64,000 nucleotides of DNA from NCBI RefSeq assembly GCF_900198195.1, contig NZ_LT899436.1, positions 4,120,001 to 4,184,000 on the forward strand, in the 5' to 3' direction. Within the stretch, counting starts at the first letter, position 1. Each line of letters starts with the position of its first letter. The DNA comes from Tenacibaculum jejuense. GTDB lineage: Bacteria > Bacteroidota > Bacteroidia > Flavobacteriales > Flavobacteriaceae. The notes below the pieces were generated by a model. The model worked only from the letters and a program-made list of their open reading frames with translations. It searched no databases and was not told the DNA's origin. This document shows, in pieces, positions 45,220-54,631 of the stretch. Position numbers and translations under genes: made by a program.

Positions 45220-48200
45220 ATGAGAAAGCATTTAAAAGCAGTCTTGTTTCTATTGTCTTTATCAACTTTAACTACAATAGCACAAGAAACAAGATTACTT
45301 AGACAGCCAACAATAGTAAAAGATCAGATCACGTACTGCTACGGTGGTGACATCTGGACAACAAACCTAACAACCAACAAAACAACTAGATTAACATCTA
45401 CACCCGCAGTTGAAAGCAACCCTCATCTTTCTCCTGATGGAAAATGGATTGCTTTTAGCTCAAATCGTTTCGGAAGAGGCGATGTTTTCTTAGTTCCAAC
45501 AAGTGGCGGAGAGGCTAAAAGATTAACTTGGCATCCTTCTGGTTCAAGTGTGCGTGGTTGGTCTAATGATGGAAAACGAATTCTTTTTGCTTCATCTAGG
45601 AACACTGCTCCTAGTTCTTATAACAAACTCTATACAATTTCAGTAAACGGAGGACCAGCTCAAAAAGTAGCAGATCAATGGGCTTTTTCAGGTTCATATG
45701 CTTCAGATGAAAGTAAAATAGTTATAGATCGAGTATCTCGCTGGGATACTGAATGGAGAGATTATCGTGGAGGACAAAATACACCTCTAATCATCTTAGA
45801 TCTTAAGACTCAACAAGAAATATTACTCCCGAACAACAAAACAACTGATAAACAACCTATCTGGATTAACGATAAAATCTATTTTCTTTCAGACAGAACT
45901 CATACTTCTAATATTTGGTCGTATGATGTAAAAACAAAAGCTGTAAACCAAATCACGAAATATAAAGGAACTGCTATAAAATCGTTAGGAGGAGATAAAA
46001 ATCAGTTAATTTATGAACAAGACGGATACTTACACCTTCTAAATTTAGATTCTAAGAAAACAACTCAACTTAAAATAGAATTAAAAGGAGACTTTCCTTG
46101 GACTGCAACCAAATGGGAAAATGTAAACTCCAGAGTAAACTTTTCTAGTATTTCTCCTAATGGTAAAAGAGTTTTAATGAGTGCAAGAGGAGATATTTTC
46201 ACTGCTCCTGTAGAGTTTGGTGATTCAAGAAATATTTCTCAATCTTCTGGAGCTGCAGATAGAGCTCCAATATGGTCTCCAAAAGGAAATGAAATAGCTT
46301 GGTTTACTGATAAAGACGGTAAAGGCTATGCATTACATATTACAAATCAAGATGGTAGTAACGTAAGTAAAACTATTTCTATCGGAGTATCTAAGATGGC
46401 TTGGAATCCAGTTTGGTCTCCAGACGGAAAGTATATCGCTTTTACGGACGATGACACTAGAGTTAGAATAGTAAATCTTGAAACCAAAAAGATTCAAACT
46501 ATAGATAACGCTGGAACTAACCTTGAGAGAGGTCGTTTAGGCGTAACATGGTCTCCTGATTCTAACTGGGTAGCATACGCAAAATCCGGAGATAATTCAT
46601 TACGACAAATAAAAGTTTGGTCTGTAAAAACAGGGGAAACTAATGTAATTACAAATAATTTTGCCGATTCTTTTTCACCTGCGTGGGATTTAGATCATAA
46701 ACATCTTTATTTTCTAGCCAGTACAGATTTAGCTTTACAGTCTGGCTGGGCAAATACCAGCGCCATGACTGCAAGACCAAATTATGCCGTTTATGTTGTT
46801 AATTTAAATAAAAAAGATGAATCTCCTTTTAAAGCAAAAAGTGATGAAGAAGCTGTAAAAAAAGAAAATAAAAAAGGAGAAACACCTAAGAAAAAAGAAG
46901 ATAAAAAATCAAAAAAAACTAAAAAAGAAGTTATTATTGATTTTGAAGGTATAGCAAGAAGAATTTTACCATTACCAATACCAAATGGTTCTTATTATGC
47001 TATTGATGCAGGACCAAGTGGATTTGCTTTTATTTCAGACAGGAGTACCGTTCATAAATTTGACCTGAAAAAACTAAAATCGAAAGAATTTGGAAAAAGA
47101 ATTCGAATTAGAGCAATTTCTCCAAACGGAAAACATATGCTGCTTTCTTCTAGAAGAATATGGAAAGTAATTAAAACAACTGCTCCCAATGCTAAAGCTG
47201 CTAAAACTGTAAAAATCGACTTCAATATGAAGTTAGATAGACTTAGTGAATGGAATCAAATGTTTGAAGAAGCATGGCGATACGAACGTGATTATTTTTA
47301 TGATCCTAATTTACATGGAAGAAACTGGAATACAGTATACAAAAGATACCAACCTTTAGTAAAACATATAAAACATCGTTCTGATTTAAATTATATTCTA
47401 GATCAGGTTAATGGAGAATTATCTGTTGGTCATAGTTTTGTTCGTGGTGGAGATTATCCGAGAACAGATCGTTCATCTGTAGGTTTATTAGGTGCAGACT
47501 TTAAAATAAACAACAACAAATGGCAAATTCAAAGAATATATACTTCTGAAAGCTGGAACCCAGGATTAAATGGACCATTGGATCAACCAGGAATGAATGT
47601 TAAAGAAGACTACTATTTAGTTGGAATAAACAATAATGAAATTACCTCAAAGGATAATATTTATCAGTTTTTAGATGGAACTGCTAACAAACAAACCGTA
47701 ATTCACATCAATTCTAAACCTACTTTTGAAGGCTCATGGAAAGAAATTGTTAAACCTATTAGAAGTGAGAATTCTCTAAGACAAAGAACTTGGGTAGAAG
47801 ATAATCGTCGTTTAGTTGATAAATTATCTGACGGAAAACTTGCCTACATCTGGGTACCAAATACAAGTGGTGCTGGTTTTGTTTCTTTTAACAGATATTT
47901 CTTTGCCCAACAAGACAAAGAAGGTGCTGTTATCGACGAACGATTTAACGGTGGTGGTTTATTAGATGATTACATGGTTGACTTAATGACAAGAAAACCT
48001 AGAGCCGCACTTACTAATGAAGTTCCAAATGGAAAACCGATGCGTTTACCAGCAGGAATTTTAGGTCCGAAAGTTTTATTAATAAATGAACTTGCAGGTT
48101 CTGGAGGAGATTATTTTCCTTGGGTTTTTAGACAACAAAAAGCTGGATTATTAATTGGTACAACAACTTGGGGAGGTTTAGTAAAGTCTTCTACGCATTA

Positions 48201-48444
48201 TCGATTAATAGATGGTGGTTCTCTTACCGCCCCAGACAATGCTGTTTTTGATCCTGTAAAGAATGAATGGATTGCTGAAAATACAGGTGTGGCTCCAGAT
48301 ATTTTTGTACGCCAAGATGCTTTATCACTTTCACAAGGTAAAGATCCTCAATTAGAACGAGCAGTTAAAGAGGCTTTAAAACAATTAAAAGGAGATTTAA
48401 AAATTACAGTGCCTAAATTTCCAACACCAACAAAATCAAATTAA
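45220..48444 (+). CDS. Tricorn-like S41 family protease
   Basis: 1074 residues from the ATG at 45220, which starts a Sec signal peptide (MRKHLKAVLFLLSL ... IAQ); a TTG at 45199 would add seven residues. N-terminal WD40/PD40 beta-propellers (SPDGKWIAFSS, SPNGKRVLMSA repeats), a Lys/Glu-rich linker at about 540-575, a core domain, PDZ and C-terminal S41 domain with the nucleophile Ser in NELAGSGGDYFPW and an acidic ERFNGGG. Archaeal Tricorn degrades peptides released by the proteasome; here it is exported, so peptide processing in the periplasm is likely. Monocistronic. Confidence 0.92.
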   Translation: MRKHLKAVLFLLSLSTLTTIAQETRLLRQPTIVKDQITYCYGGDIWTTNLTTNKTTRLTSTPAVESNPHLSPDGKWIAFSSNRFGRGDVFLVPTSGGEAKRLTWHPSGSSVRGWSNDGKRILFASSRNTAPSSYNKLYTISVNGGPAQKVADQWAFSGSYASDESKIVIDRVSRWDTEWRDYRGGQNTPLIILDLKTQQEILLPNNKTTDKQPIWINDKIYFLSDRTHTSNIWSYDVKTKAVNQITKYKGTAIKSLGGDKNQLIYEQDGYLHLLNLDSKKTTQLKIELKGDFPWTATKWENVNSRVNFSSISPNGKRVLMSARGDIFTAPVEFGDSRNISQSSGAADRAPIWSPKGNEIAWFTDKDGKGYALHITNQDGSNVSKTISIGVSKMAWNPVWSPDGKYIAFTDDDTRVRIVNLETKKIQTIDNAGTNLERGRLGVTWSPDSNWVAYAKSGDNSLRQIKVWSVKTGETNVITNNFADSFSPAWDLDHKHLYFLASTDLALQSGWANTSAMTARPNYAVYVVNLNKKDESPFKAKSDEEAVKKENKKGETPKKKEDKKSKKTKKEVIIDFEGIARRILPLPIPNGSYYAIDAGPSGFAFISDRSTVHKFDLKKLKSKEFGKRIRIRAISPNGKHMLLSSRRIWKVIKTTAPNAKAAKTVKIDFNMKLDRLSEWNQMFEEAWRYERDYFYDPNLHGRNWNTVYKRYQPLVKHIKHRSDLNYILDQVNGELSVGHSFVRGGDYPRTDRSSVGLLGADFKINNNKWQIQRIYTSESWNPGLNGPLDQPGMNVKEDYYLVGINNNEITSKDNIYQFLDGTANKQTVIHINSKPTFEGSWKEIVKPIRSENSLRQRTWVEDNRRLVDKLSDGKLAYIWVPNTSGAGFVSFNRYFFAQQDKEGAVIDERFNGGGLLDDYMVDLMTRKPRAALTNEVPNGKPMRLPAGILGPKVLLINELAGSGGDYFPWVFRQQKAGLLIGTTTWGGLVKSSTHYRLIDGGSLTAPDNAVFDPVKNEWIAENTGVAPDIFVRQDALSLSQGKDPQLERAVKEALKQLKGDLKITVPKFPTPTKSN

Positions 48445-48466
48445 AAATTATAAATATTGAATCAAC

Positions 48467-48497
48467 AAAGTCAGAGAAAATTCTCTGACTTTTTTTT
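48467..48497 (+). terminator. Intrinsic terminator after the S41 protease gene
   Basis: Perfect 12-base stem AAAGTCAGAGAA/TTCTCTGACTTT, 2-base gap, then a T run. Confidence 0.9.
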
Positions 48498-48630
48498 ATG
48501 AACACGTTTCTTAAATAGAATCCTAAAAACAATTAAATAATTTATTTACTTTTATAATCGTTGAAGAAAGAATTCTACAAAATCTGCATTGAATTGTTAT
48601 TTTAAATTTCTTTAGAAAATAAGTGCTACT

Positions 48631-49344
48631 ATGAATGTTTATATTGTCGAAGACGAAATATTTCAATTAGAAGATTTAAAGATCTCTTTAGAAGTTTTAG
48701 GTCACAATTGTATTGGCGCATCAGATGACCCTATGGAAACATTAGATCAAATTGAAAAACTTAAACCTGATGTTATTCTTATTGATATTCATTTACAGAA
48801 AAGGAAATCAGGTATAATGTTAGCAGAAAAAATTAAGAGATTTTATAAAACTCCTTTAATCTATACTACTTCAGCGTATGATGAAGCAACTATAAACGAA
48901 GCTTCAGTTACAAAACCAGTAGCTTATTTAACTAAACCGATTAAAGAAAACGACTTAAAAGCAGCCTTAATATTAGCATCTCAGCAAATTGAATCCAAAA
49001 TAAAAGACGATAACAATCGAGAATTCTTCGCTCGACATGGAAATAAATTATTCAAAATTGACATCAACTCTATATTGTATGTCCACACCGATTCTAAAAA
49101 TTATTGTTCTATTATCACTAAAGACGAGAGGAAATTCTCTGTAAGAAATTCTATATCTGGATTATTAAAAACTTTAAACAACGATGATTTTATACAAACA
49201 CATCGTTCTTTTTTGATTAATTGGAATTACATTAAATCATTTTCAGAAAGTGATCAAAGTATAGATCTTAAACATATCAATCTCAGTATTCCAGTAGGAC
49301 GAACTTATAAGTCTAAAATTTTAGAAAGATTAAATATTATTTAG
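48631..49344 (+). CDS. LytTR-family response regulator
   Basis: 237 residues. Receiver domain (acidic E7-D8, phospho-acceptor D52 in ILIDIHL, K in LTKPI) and a C-terminal LytTR DNA-binding domain (about 135-237, FFARHGNKLFKIDI, THRSFLINW). No LytS-type kinase is adjacent; it is an orphan regulator. A TACTTTTA at 48547 is one base off the -7 consensus. Divergent neighbours and 186 bases of upstream sequence. Confidence 0.93.
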   Translation: MNVYIVEDEIFQLEDLKISLEVLGHNCIGASDDPMETLDQIEKLKPDVILIDIHLQKRKSGIMLAEKIKRFYKTPLIYTTSAYDEATINEASVTKPVAYLTKPIKENDLKAALILASQQIESKIKDDNNREFFARHGNKLFKIDINSILYVHTDSKNYCSIITKDERKFSVRNSISGLLKTLNNDDFIQTHRSFLINWNYIKSFSESDQSIDLKHINLSIPVGRTYKSKILERLNII

Positions 49345-49365
49345 TATTTACTTTAAATTCGATCT

Positions 49366-49995
49366 TTATCCTTTAAACTTTATTGGTAAATGCACTACTT
49401 TTTTAGTCTCGAAGAAATCTTCATCAAAAAAGTCTGGCAAATCATAAATAGTCGCTTTTGGGAATTTTGCTAATTCCTCAGTTAAATCACCGCCTTTTAA
49501 GTATAAAATTCCATTTTTCAATTCGTGATTTTGCTTCTTTTGGACTTTGTTTTTCACCCATCTATGAAAAGTTTCCATTTGCGCAACTGCTCTACTTATA
49601 ATAAAATCATAAATTTCATCAACCTCTTCTACTCTTCCATGTGTAGTTTTTACATTTTCTAATCCTAAACCTTCTACAACTTCATTTACAACTTTAATCT
49701 TTTTTCCGATAGAGTCTACTAAATGAAATTTCGTTTCAGGAAATAATATAGCTAATGGTACACCAGGAAATCCTCCTCCGGTTCCAACATCCATAACGTT
49801 TGTTCCTGGTTGAAACTCCATCACTTTTGCTATACCTAAAGAATGTAAAACATGACGCAAATACAGCTCATCAATATCTTTTCTAGAAACTACATTAATT
49901 TTTAGGTTCCAATCTTCATATAGTTCTTGTAAAAGCGTAAATTGGCGTAACTGATTTTCAGTTAAATTAGGAAAGTATTTTAAAATGATATCCAT
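49366..49995 (-). CDS. rsmG: 16S rRNA (guanine527-N7)-methyltransferase
   Basis: 209 residues from the ATG at 49995; the longer start at 50028 lies upstream of the promoter box at 50014 and is rejected. SAM-binding motif DVGTGGGFPGVPLA, then DSIGKKIKVV and ISRAVAQM. Methylates G527 of 16S rRNA near the decoding site; loss of the E. coli and other enzymes gives low-level streptomycin resistance. Cytoplasmic. Confidence 0.94.
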   Translation of the reverse strand: MDIILKYFPNLTENQLRQFTLLQELYEDWNLKINVVSRKDIDELYLRHVLHSLGIAKVMEFQPGTNVMDVGTGGGFPGVPLAILFPETKFHLVDSIGKKIKVVNEVVEGLGLENVKTTHGRVEEVDEIYDFIISRAVAQMETFHRWVKNKVQKKQNHELKNGILYLKGGDLTEELAKFPKATIYDLPDFFDEDFFETKKVVHLPIKFKG

Positions 49996-50013
49996 GCTAT
50001 TATATTTGCGTGA

Positions 50014-50021
50014 CAAAAGTA
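50014..50021 (-). promoter_or_regulatory. -7 promoter element TACTTTTG for rsmG
   Basis: Exact TAnnTTTG match on the minus strand, 18 bases before the ATG at 49995; it decides the start choice. Confidence 0.6.
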
Positions 50022-50136
50022 ATAACATTTGTTTATATAGTTAAGATTTTTACAAATCAATAATTATCGTTAAAAACTTTCGTTATCAGATAAACATCAG
50101 CGAAAAACACTTATTTTTACCCCATTAAATTACGAT

Positions 50137-51228
50137 ATGAATTCGATTAAATTTTCAAGAATAGATAAAACCAAGTTTTTTAGAACTTTAAATAAAAGAG
50201 TAAACGACTACTTTAAAGAAAACGAAATTAAGAGAACAGGTAACTGGAAATTGTATTTAAAAGCAATTATCATGTTTACACTTTTCTTAGCTCCTTTTGC
50301 AGTTATATTAACTGTTGATATGCCTAACTGGCTTCGATTTTTATTAACGATTGTTATAGGAATTGGTATGGCTGGTGTTGGTATGAATGTAATGCACGAT
50401 AGCAACCATGAATCTTTCTCAAGTAAAAAATGGGTGAATAACCTAATGGGAAGTAGTATGTATATTTTAGCTGGAAATGTGTATAACTGGAAAGTGCAAC
50501 ATAATGTTTTACACCATACATATACGAATATTCAAGACCATGATGAAGATATGGATGCTGGTAGAATTATTCGTTTTTCTAAACATACACAATGGAGACC
50601 TTTCCATAGATTTCAGAAGTATTATTCGCCAGTTTTATATGGTTTACTAACTATTAACTGGGCGATAACTACAGATTTCAAGCAAATGCACAGCTACTTA
50701 AAAAGAAAATTATCTTATGGAAAATTCCCTAATCCAAAAGTAGAATGGACTAAATTAATTGTTACTAAAATTATTTATTATGCAATGTGGTTAGTTCTTC
50801 CATTATTGGTTTTAGACATTGCATGGTGGAAAGTTTTAATTGGTTTCTTTGTAATGCATTATACGGCAGGAATCATTTTAAGTTTTGTATTCCAGTTAGC
50901 ACACATCGTACCTTCAACAGACACTCCTTTACCAGATGAAAATGGTAACATGAAAAATACTTGGGCGATTCACCAATTGTATACTACAGCAAACTTTGCT
51001 CCTAAAAATTGGTTTATTAATTTCTACACTGGAGGTTTAAATCATCAAGTAGAACACCATATTTTCCCTCACATTTCGCACATACATTACAGTAAAATAG
51101 CGAAAATAGTAAAAGAGACTGCTAAGGAATTTAATTTACCTTATCACGAATATAAAACAACACGAAAGGCAATTTTAGAACACTTAAGACATATTGCCGA
51201 ACTAGGAAAAAAACCGCAACTAGCATAA
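50137..51228 (+). CDS. Membrane fatty acid desaturase
   Basis: 363 residues. Three histidine boxes of the membrane di-iron desaturases: HDSNHE, HNVLHHTY (HxxxHH type) and HQVEHHIFPH (QxxHH). Membrane helices at about 45-90 and 205-245. The HQVEHH box is typical of front-end and linoleoyl-CoA type desaturases, so it inserts a double bond in a membrane acyl chain; regiochemistry is not predictable. Twelve bases before the aminotransferase gene, probably co-transcribed. Confidence 0.9.
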   Translation: MNSIKFSRIDKTKFFRTLNKRVNDYFKENEIKRTGNWKLYLKAIIMFTLFLAPFAVILTVDMPNWLRFLLTIVIGIGMAGVGMNVMHDSNHESFSSKKWVNNLMGSSMYILAGNVYNWKVQHNVLHHTYTNIQDHDEDMDAGRIIRFSKHTQWRPFHRFQKYYSPVLYGLLTINWAITTDFKQMHSYLKRKLSYGKFPNPKVEWTKLIVTKIIYYAMWLVLPLLVLDIAWWKVLIGFFVMHYTAGIILSFVFQLAHIVPSTDTPLPDENGNMKNTWAIHQLYTTANFAPKNWFINFYTGGLNHQVEHHIFPHISHIHYSKIAKIVKETAKEFNLPYHEYKTTRKAILEHLRHIAELGKKPQLA

Positions 51229-51240
51229 TCAACTAAAACA

Positions 51241-52428
51241 ATGTCAGAAGCATTATCGAACAGAATTAACAGTTTACCTGTATCGCAAACATTAGCCATG
51301 GCTGCAAAAGCCAGAGAATTAAAAGGTCAAGGAAAAGATATCATCAGCTTGAGTTTAGGAGAGCCTGATTTTAACACACCTGACTTTATTAAAGATGCTG
51401 CAATTGAAGCAGTAAATCAGAATTATAATTCATACACACCAGTAGATGGATATGGTGAATTAAAAGAAGCTATTTGCAAAAAATTCAAGCGCGATAATGA
51501 TTTAGATTATGCTCCAAATCAGATCGTAGTTTCTACAGGCGCAAAACAATCTATTGCTAACGTAATGCAAGTATTGTTAAATCCTGGAGATGAAGTTTTA
51601 TTACCTTGTCCATACTGGGTAAGTTACTCTGCAATTGCAACATTATGTGAAGCTGTTTCTGTTGAGATTCCTTCAACTATTGAAACCAACTTTAAAATTA
51701 CTCCAGAGCAATTAGAAGCTGCAATTACACCAAAAACGAAATTAATTTTATTCAACTCACCAAACAATCCGAGTGGTACAATCTATACTAAAGAAGAGTA
51801 TTTAGCTTTAGCTAAAGTATTAGAAAAGTATCCAGAGATTTTCGTGATGTCTGATGAAATTTACGAACATATTAACTACGGAACAAAACCTTTCAGTTTT
51901 GCTGCAATTGAAAGCATGTACGATAGAACAATTACTGTAAACGGATTAGCAAAAGCTTTTGCTATGACAGGTTGGAGAATTGGTTATATCGGAGCACCTG
52001 CTTGGATTGCTAAAGCTTGTACGAAAATGCAAGGTCAGATTACTTCTGGAACTAACTGTATTGCACAAAGAGCTGCAATTACTGCTGTTTCTGCTGATCC
52101 TAGCGCTGTTCAATACATGGTAGATGAATTTAAATCGAGAAGAGATATTGTTCTTGGTTTATTAGAAAAAATCGAAGGTTTTAAATTAAACGTTCCTGAA
52201 GGAGCTTTCTATATCTTCCCAGATATTTCTGCTTTCTTCGGAAAAACAATACAAGGTAAAGAAATTAACAATGCTTCAGACTTCTCTATGTTATTATTAG
52301 AAGAAGCAAATGTAGCTACAGTGACTGGTGATGCTTTTGGTGCGCCAAACTGTATCCGTATGTCTTATGCTGCTTCAGAATTACAATTACGTGAAGCTGT
52401 AAAGCGTATTAAAGAAGTATTGAGTTAA
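51241..52428 (+). CDS. Aspartate aminotransferase, class I fold
   Basis: 395 residues. PLP-dependent aminotransferase of the AspC/AspAT subgroup Ib. Lys for PLP in NGLAKAFAMTGWRIGYIG, substrate motifs LSLGEPDFNTP and FNSPNNPSGTIY, and a C-terminal Arg in NCIRMSYA. Likely transfers the amino group of aspartate to 2-oxoglutarate. Close behind the desaturase gene (12 bases), though the functions are not obviously linked. Confidence 0.92.
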   Translation: MSEALSNRINSLPVSQTLAMAAKARELKGQGKDIISLSLGEPDFNTPDFIKDAAIEAVNQNYNSYTPVDGYGELKEAICKKFKRDNDLDYAPNQIVVSTGAKQSIANVMQVLLNPGDEVLLPCPYWVSYSAIATLCEAVSVEIPSTIETNFKITPEQLEAAITPKTKLILFNSPNNPSGTIYTKEEYLALAKVLEKYPEIFVMSDEIYEHINYGTKPFSFAAIESMYDRTITVNGLAKAFAMTGWRIGYIGAPAWIAKACTKMQGQITSGTNCIAQRAAITAVSADPSAVQYMVDEFKSRRDIVLGLLEKIEGFKLNVPEGAFYIFPDISAFFGKTIQGKEINNASDFSMLLLEEANVATVTGDAFGAPNCIRMSYAASELQLREAVKRIKEVLS

Positions 52429-52467
52429 AAAACAGCGTGTACTATCTAGTTAAATTATTAATGTAGA

Positions 52468-52932
52468 ATGAGATATTTTGTTTTGATTTTAATAATTCTT
52501 GTAGGATGTGAACATGTAGCCATGGATTATTCTTATCCTTTAAGTGTCAAAAATAACTCAGATCATTCTATAAACCTATATTTAAATGATAACGAAAATT
52601 TTGTTTCTATTTATCCCGATACTATAATTAGTAATTTTAGTGAACGAATAAGTCAACAAATACTTTCGAAAGAAACTAGATATATAGCTGGAGGTAGTGC
52701 TAACTGGGAAAGCATATTTAGAGTAAGTGTACCATCTGATACATTATCTATTTTTGTAATTCATTATGATAGCTTAAATAAATATTCCTGGGATGAAATC
52801 AGAAATAACTATGAAGTTCTAAAACGTTTTGATTTTAGTCTTCAAGATTTAGAGCACATTAATTATTTAATTGAATATCCAGCAAGCAGTTCAATGTCGG
52901 AAATCAAACAGTTTCCGAAATACGAAGAATAA
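52468..52932 (+). CDS. Small putative lipoprotein, unknown function
   Basis: 154 residues, family not recognised. Lipoprotein signal with lipobox LVGC (Cys at about residue 14). The body is Asp/Ser/Asn-rich with little helix (PLSVKNNSDHSINLYLND, PDTIISNFSERIS). It is 40 bases after the aminotransferase gene. The opening resembles the small lipoprotein at 15313 in style only. Terminator follows. Confidence 0.7.
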   Translation: MRYFVLILIILVGCEHVAMDYSYPLSVKNNSDHSINLYLNDNENFVSIYPDTIISNFSERISQQILSKETRYIAGGSANWESIFRVSVPSDTLSIFVIHYDSLNKYSWDEIRNNYEVLKRFDFSLQDLEHINYLIEYPASSSMSEIKQFPKYEE

Positions 52933-52936
52933 AACT

Positions 52937-53416
52937 CTAAAAAGGCAACGATAAATTTCGTTGCTTTTTCTTTTTAATTTTCCTTAAGTACAACACTTTC
53001 TTATCATAATCGATAAGAGCCTTTCCTTTTTCTAAAACATCTGCACCAATTATTCCGTGTACTTCTTTAGCATTATGCATGGTTAATGCAGCATTTACAT
53101 GTTTTAAATCAAAAAGGACTAAATCACAATTTTTCAACTTCCAATCGCCAATTCTTAATCTGTTTTCAACCGATTTATAAGTTTCCATATCAGTTGCTCC
53201 AGCTCCAGCTGCTTTGACTTCGCTAACTTCAGAAACCAATTTGAATTGATCGACTAAATTTAATCCAACACAAGAATTTGAAGCTCCAGTATCTAAAATA
53301 AAAACACCTTTTACACCGTTGATTTCAGCTTTTAACTCAAGGTGATTTGTTTTCATTTTCTTCAACTTTATTCGAACGTATTTCTTTTTACGTAATACTT
53401 TTTTCAAACTTGCCAT
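52937..53416 (-). CDS. Retropepsin-like aspartic protease
   Basis: 159 residues. Clan AA aspartic protease: catalytic motif FILDTGASNSCVG (about residues 38-50), a second hydrophobic-Gly segment GIIGADVL, and the flap region. One domain of this size acts as a dimer in retroviral enzymes. The N-terminus is strongly basic (KKVLRKKKYVRIKLKKMK) with no signal peptide. Family members are cytoplasmic or periplasmic and mostly uncharacterised. Its promoter overlaps that of tatD. Confidence 0.85.
   Translation of the reverse strand: MASLKKVLRKKKYVRIKLKKMKTNHLELKAEINGVKGVFILDTGASNSCVGLNLVDQFKLVSEVSEVKAAGAGATDMETYKSVENRLRIGDWKLKNCDLVLFDLKHVNAALTMHNAKEVHGIIGADVLEKGKALIDYDKKVLYLRKIKKKKQRNLSLPF
52940..52970 (+). 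terminator. Intrinsic terminator after the small lipoprotein gene
   Basis: Stem GCAACGA/TCGTTGC (52945-52951 with 52958-52964) extended by G-U and A-T pairs, then T run. It overlaps the last codons of the convergent retropepsin-like gene. Confidence 0.75.
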
Positions 53417-53422
53417 TTCTTG

Positions 53423-53430
53423 TACTTTTG
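53423..53430 (+). promoter_or_regulatory. -7 promoter element TACTTTTG for tatD
   Basis: Exact TAnnTTTG match, 27 bases before the tatD ATG. Faces the minus-strand TATCTTTG only 6 bases away. Confidence 0.6.
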
Positions 53431-53436
53431 TCGCTG

Positions 53437-53444
53437 CAAAGATA
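53437..53444 (-). promoter_or_regulatory. -7 promoter element TATCTTTG for the retropepsin-like gene
   Basis: Exact TAnnTTTG match on the minus strand, 20 bases before the ATG at 53416. Together with the box at 53423 it makes a head-to-head pair. Confidence 0.6.
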
Positions 53445-53457
53445 CAGTTAAAATCAC

Positions 53458-54222
53458 ATGATTACAGATACACACACTCACTTATATTCAGAGCAATTTA
53501 ATGACGATAGAGATGAAATGATGACTAGAGCCAAAGATGCTGGTGTTTCTCGTTTTTTTATTCCTGCAATTGATAGTTCATACACAAAAAGCATGTTCGA
53601 ATTGGAAAAGAATTATCCAAATGATGTTTTTTTAATGATGGGAGTTCATCCGACTTCTGTTAAGGAAAATTACAAGGAGGAGTTAGCGCACGTAAGAGAG
53701 TGGATTGACAAACGTGATTTTTATGGTATTGGAGAAATAGGAATTGACTTATATTGGGATAAAACCTTTTTAACTCAACAACAAGAAGCTTTTAAAACTC
53801 AAATACAATGGGCAAAAGAAAAACAACTTCCGATTGTAATTCACTGTAGAGAAGCTTTTGATGAAATTTTCGAAATTTTAGAAGAAGAAAAAGGAGACAA
53901 TTTACATGGTATTTTCCACTGTTTTACGGGAACTTTTGAGCAAGCACAACAAGCAATTTCATACAATATGAAATTAGGAATTGGTGGCGTAGCAACTTTT
54001 AAAAACGGAAAAATTGATAAGTTCTTAAATGAAATAGATCTTCAGCATATTGTTTTAGAAACCGATTCCCCTTACTTAGCTCCTACTCCATACAGAGGAA
54101 AGAGAAATGAAAGTAGTTATATCACTCAAGTTGTTGGTAAATTGGTGGATATTTACGGGAAATCGTATCAAGAAATTTCTGAAATTACTACAGAAAACTC
54201 GAAACAAGTTTTCAAAATATAA
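53458..54222 (+). CDS. TatD-family metal-dependent hydrolase
   Basis: 254 residues. TIM-barrel hydrolase with the motif DTHTHLY at the start, EIGIDLYWD, HCREAFDE, and the C-terminal ETDSPYLAP metal site. TatD proteins are 3'-5' DNA exonucleases or deacylases of D-aminoacyl-tRNA type in the YcfH/TatD group; not resolved here. One base upstream of the NUDIX gene, so co-transcribed. Confidence 0.92.
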   Translation: MITDTHTHLYSEQFNDDRDEMMTRAKDAGVSRFFIPAIDSSYTKSMFELEKNYPNDVFLMMGVHPTSVKENYKEELAHVREWIDKRDFYGIGEIGIDLYWDKTFLTQQQEAFKTQIQWAKEKQLPIVIHCREAFDEIFEILEEEKGDNLHGIFHCFTGTFEQAQQAISYNMKLGIGGVATFKNGKIDKFLNEIDLQHIVLETDSPYLAPTPYRGKRNESSYITQVVGKLVDIYGKSYQEISEITTENSKQVFKI

Positions 54223-54223
54223 C

Positions 54224-54622
54224 ATGAAAGAAATTGATAAAATTGCGTGGATAGAAACTAAGAATGGTAAAATTCTTAGTACTCGATCTAAAGGAAAAGA
54301 AAAGTTTTATATACCTGGAGGAAAGAGAGAAGGTAACGAATCTGACGAAGCAACGCTTATTCGTGAAATAAAAGAAGAATTAAGCGTTACAATAATAAAA
54401 GACACCATAGAATATGTTGGAACTTTTAAAGCGCAATCAGATGGAGCTAAAAAGGGAATTTTAGTTAAAATGACTTGCTACAAAGCAAAATTTAAAGGAA
54501 CTTTACTAGCAGATAATGAAATTGAAGAAATACAATGGTTAGATTCTTCTCATATCGACATTATCTCTGAAGTTGACAAAAAAATATTTGCTTTCTTGAA
54601 AGAAAAAGGAGAGATTAAATAA
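54224..54622 (+). CDS. NUDIX hydrolase
   Basis: 132 residues from the ATG at 54224; an in-frame start at 54107 inside tatD would add 39 residues without domain character. NUDIX box GGKREGNESDEATLIREIKEE has the catalytic Glu residues; the usual final Gly is Ser (EELSV). Substrate unknown, presumably a nucleoside diphosphate linked to another moiety. It begins one base after the tatD stop and is followed at 9 bases by ogt. Confidence 0.88.
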   Translation: MKEIDKIAWIETKNGKILSTRSKGKEKFYIPGGKREGNESDEATLIREIKEELSVTIIKDTIEYVGTFKAQSDGAKKGILVKMTCYKAKFKGTLLADNEIEEIQWLDSSHIDIISEVDKKIFAFLKEKGEIK

Positions 54623-54631
54623 CTAAAAAAA

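Noticed and set aside
54107..54223. Start of the NUDIX gene inside tatD
   Set aside because: The extra 39 residues are a tatD shadow in another frame; the ATG at 54224 follows tatD by one base.
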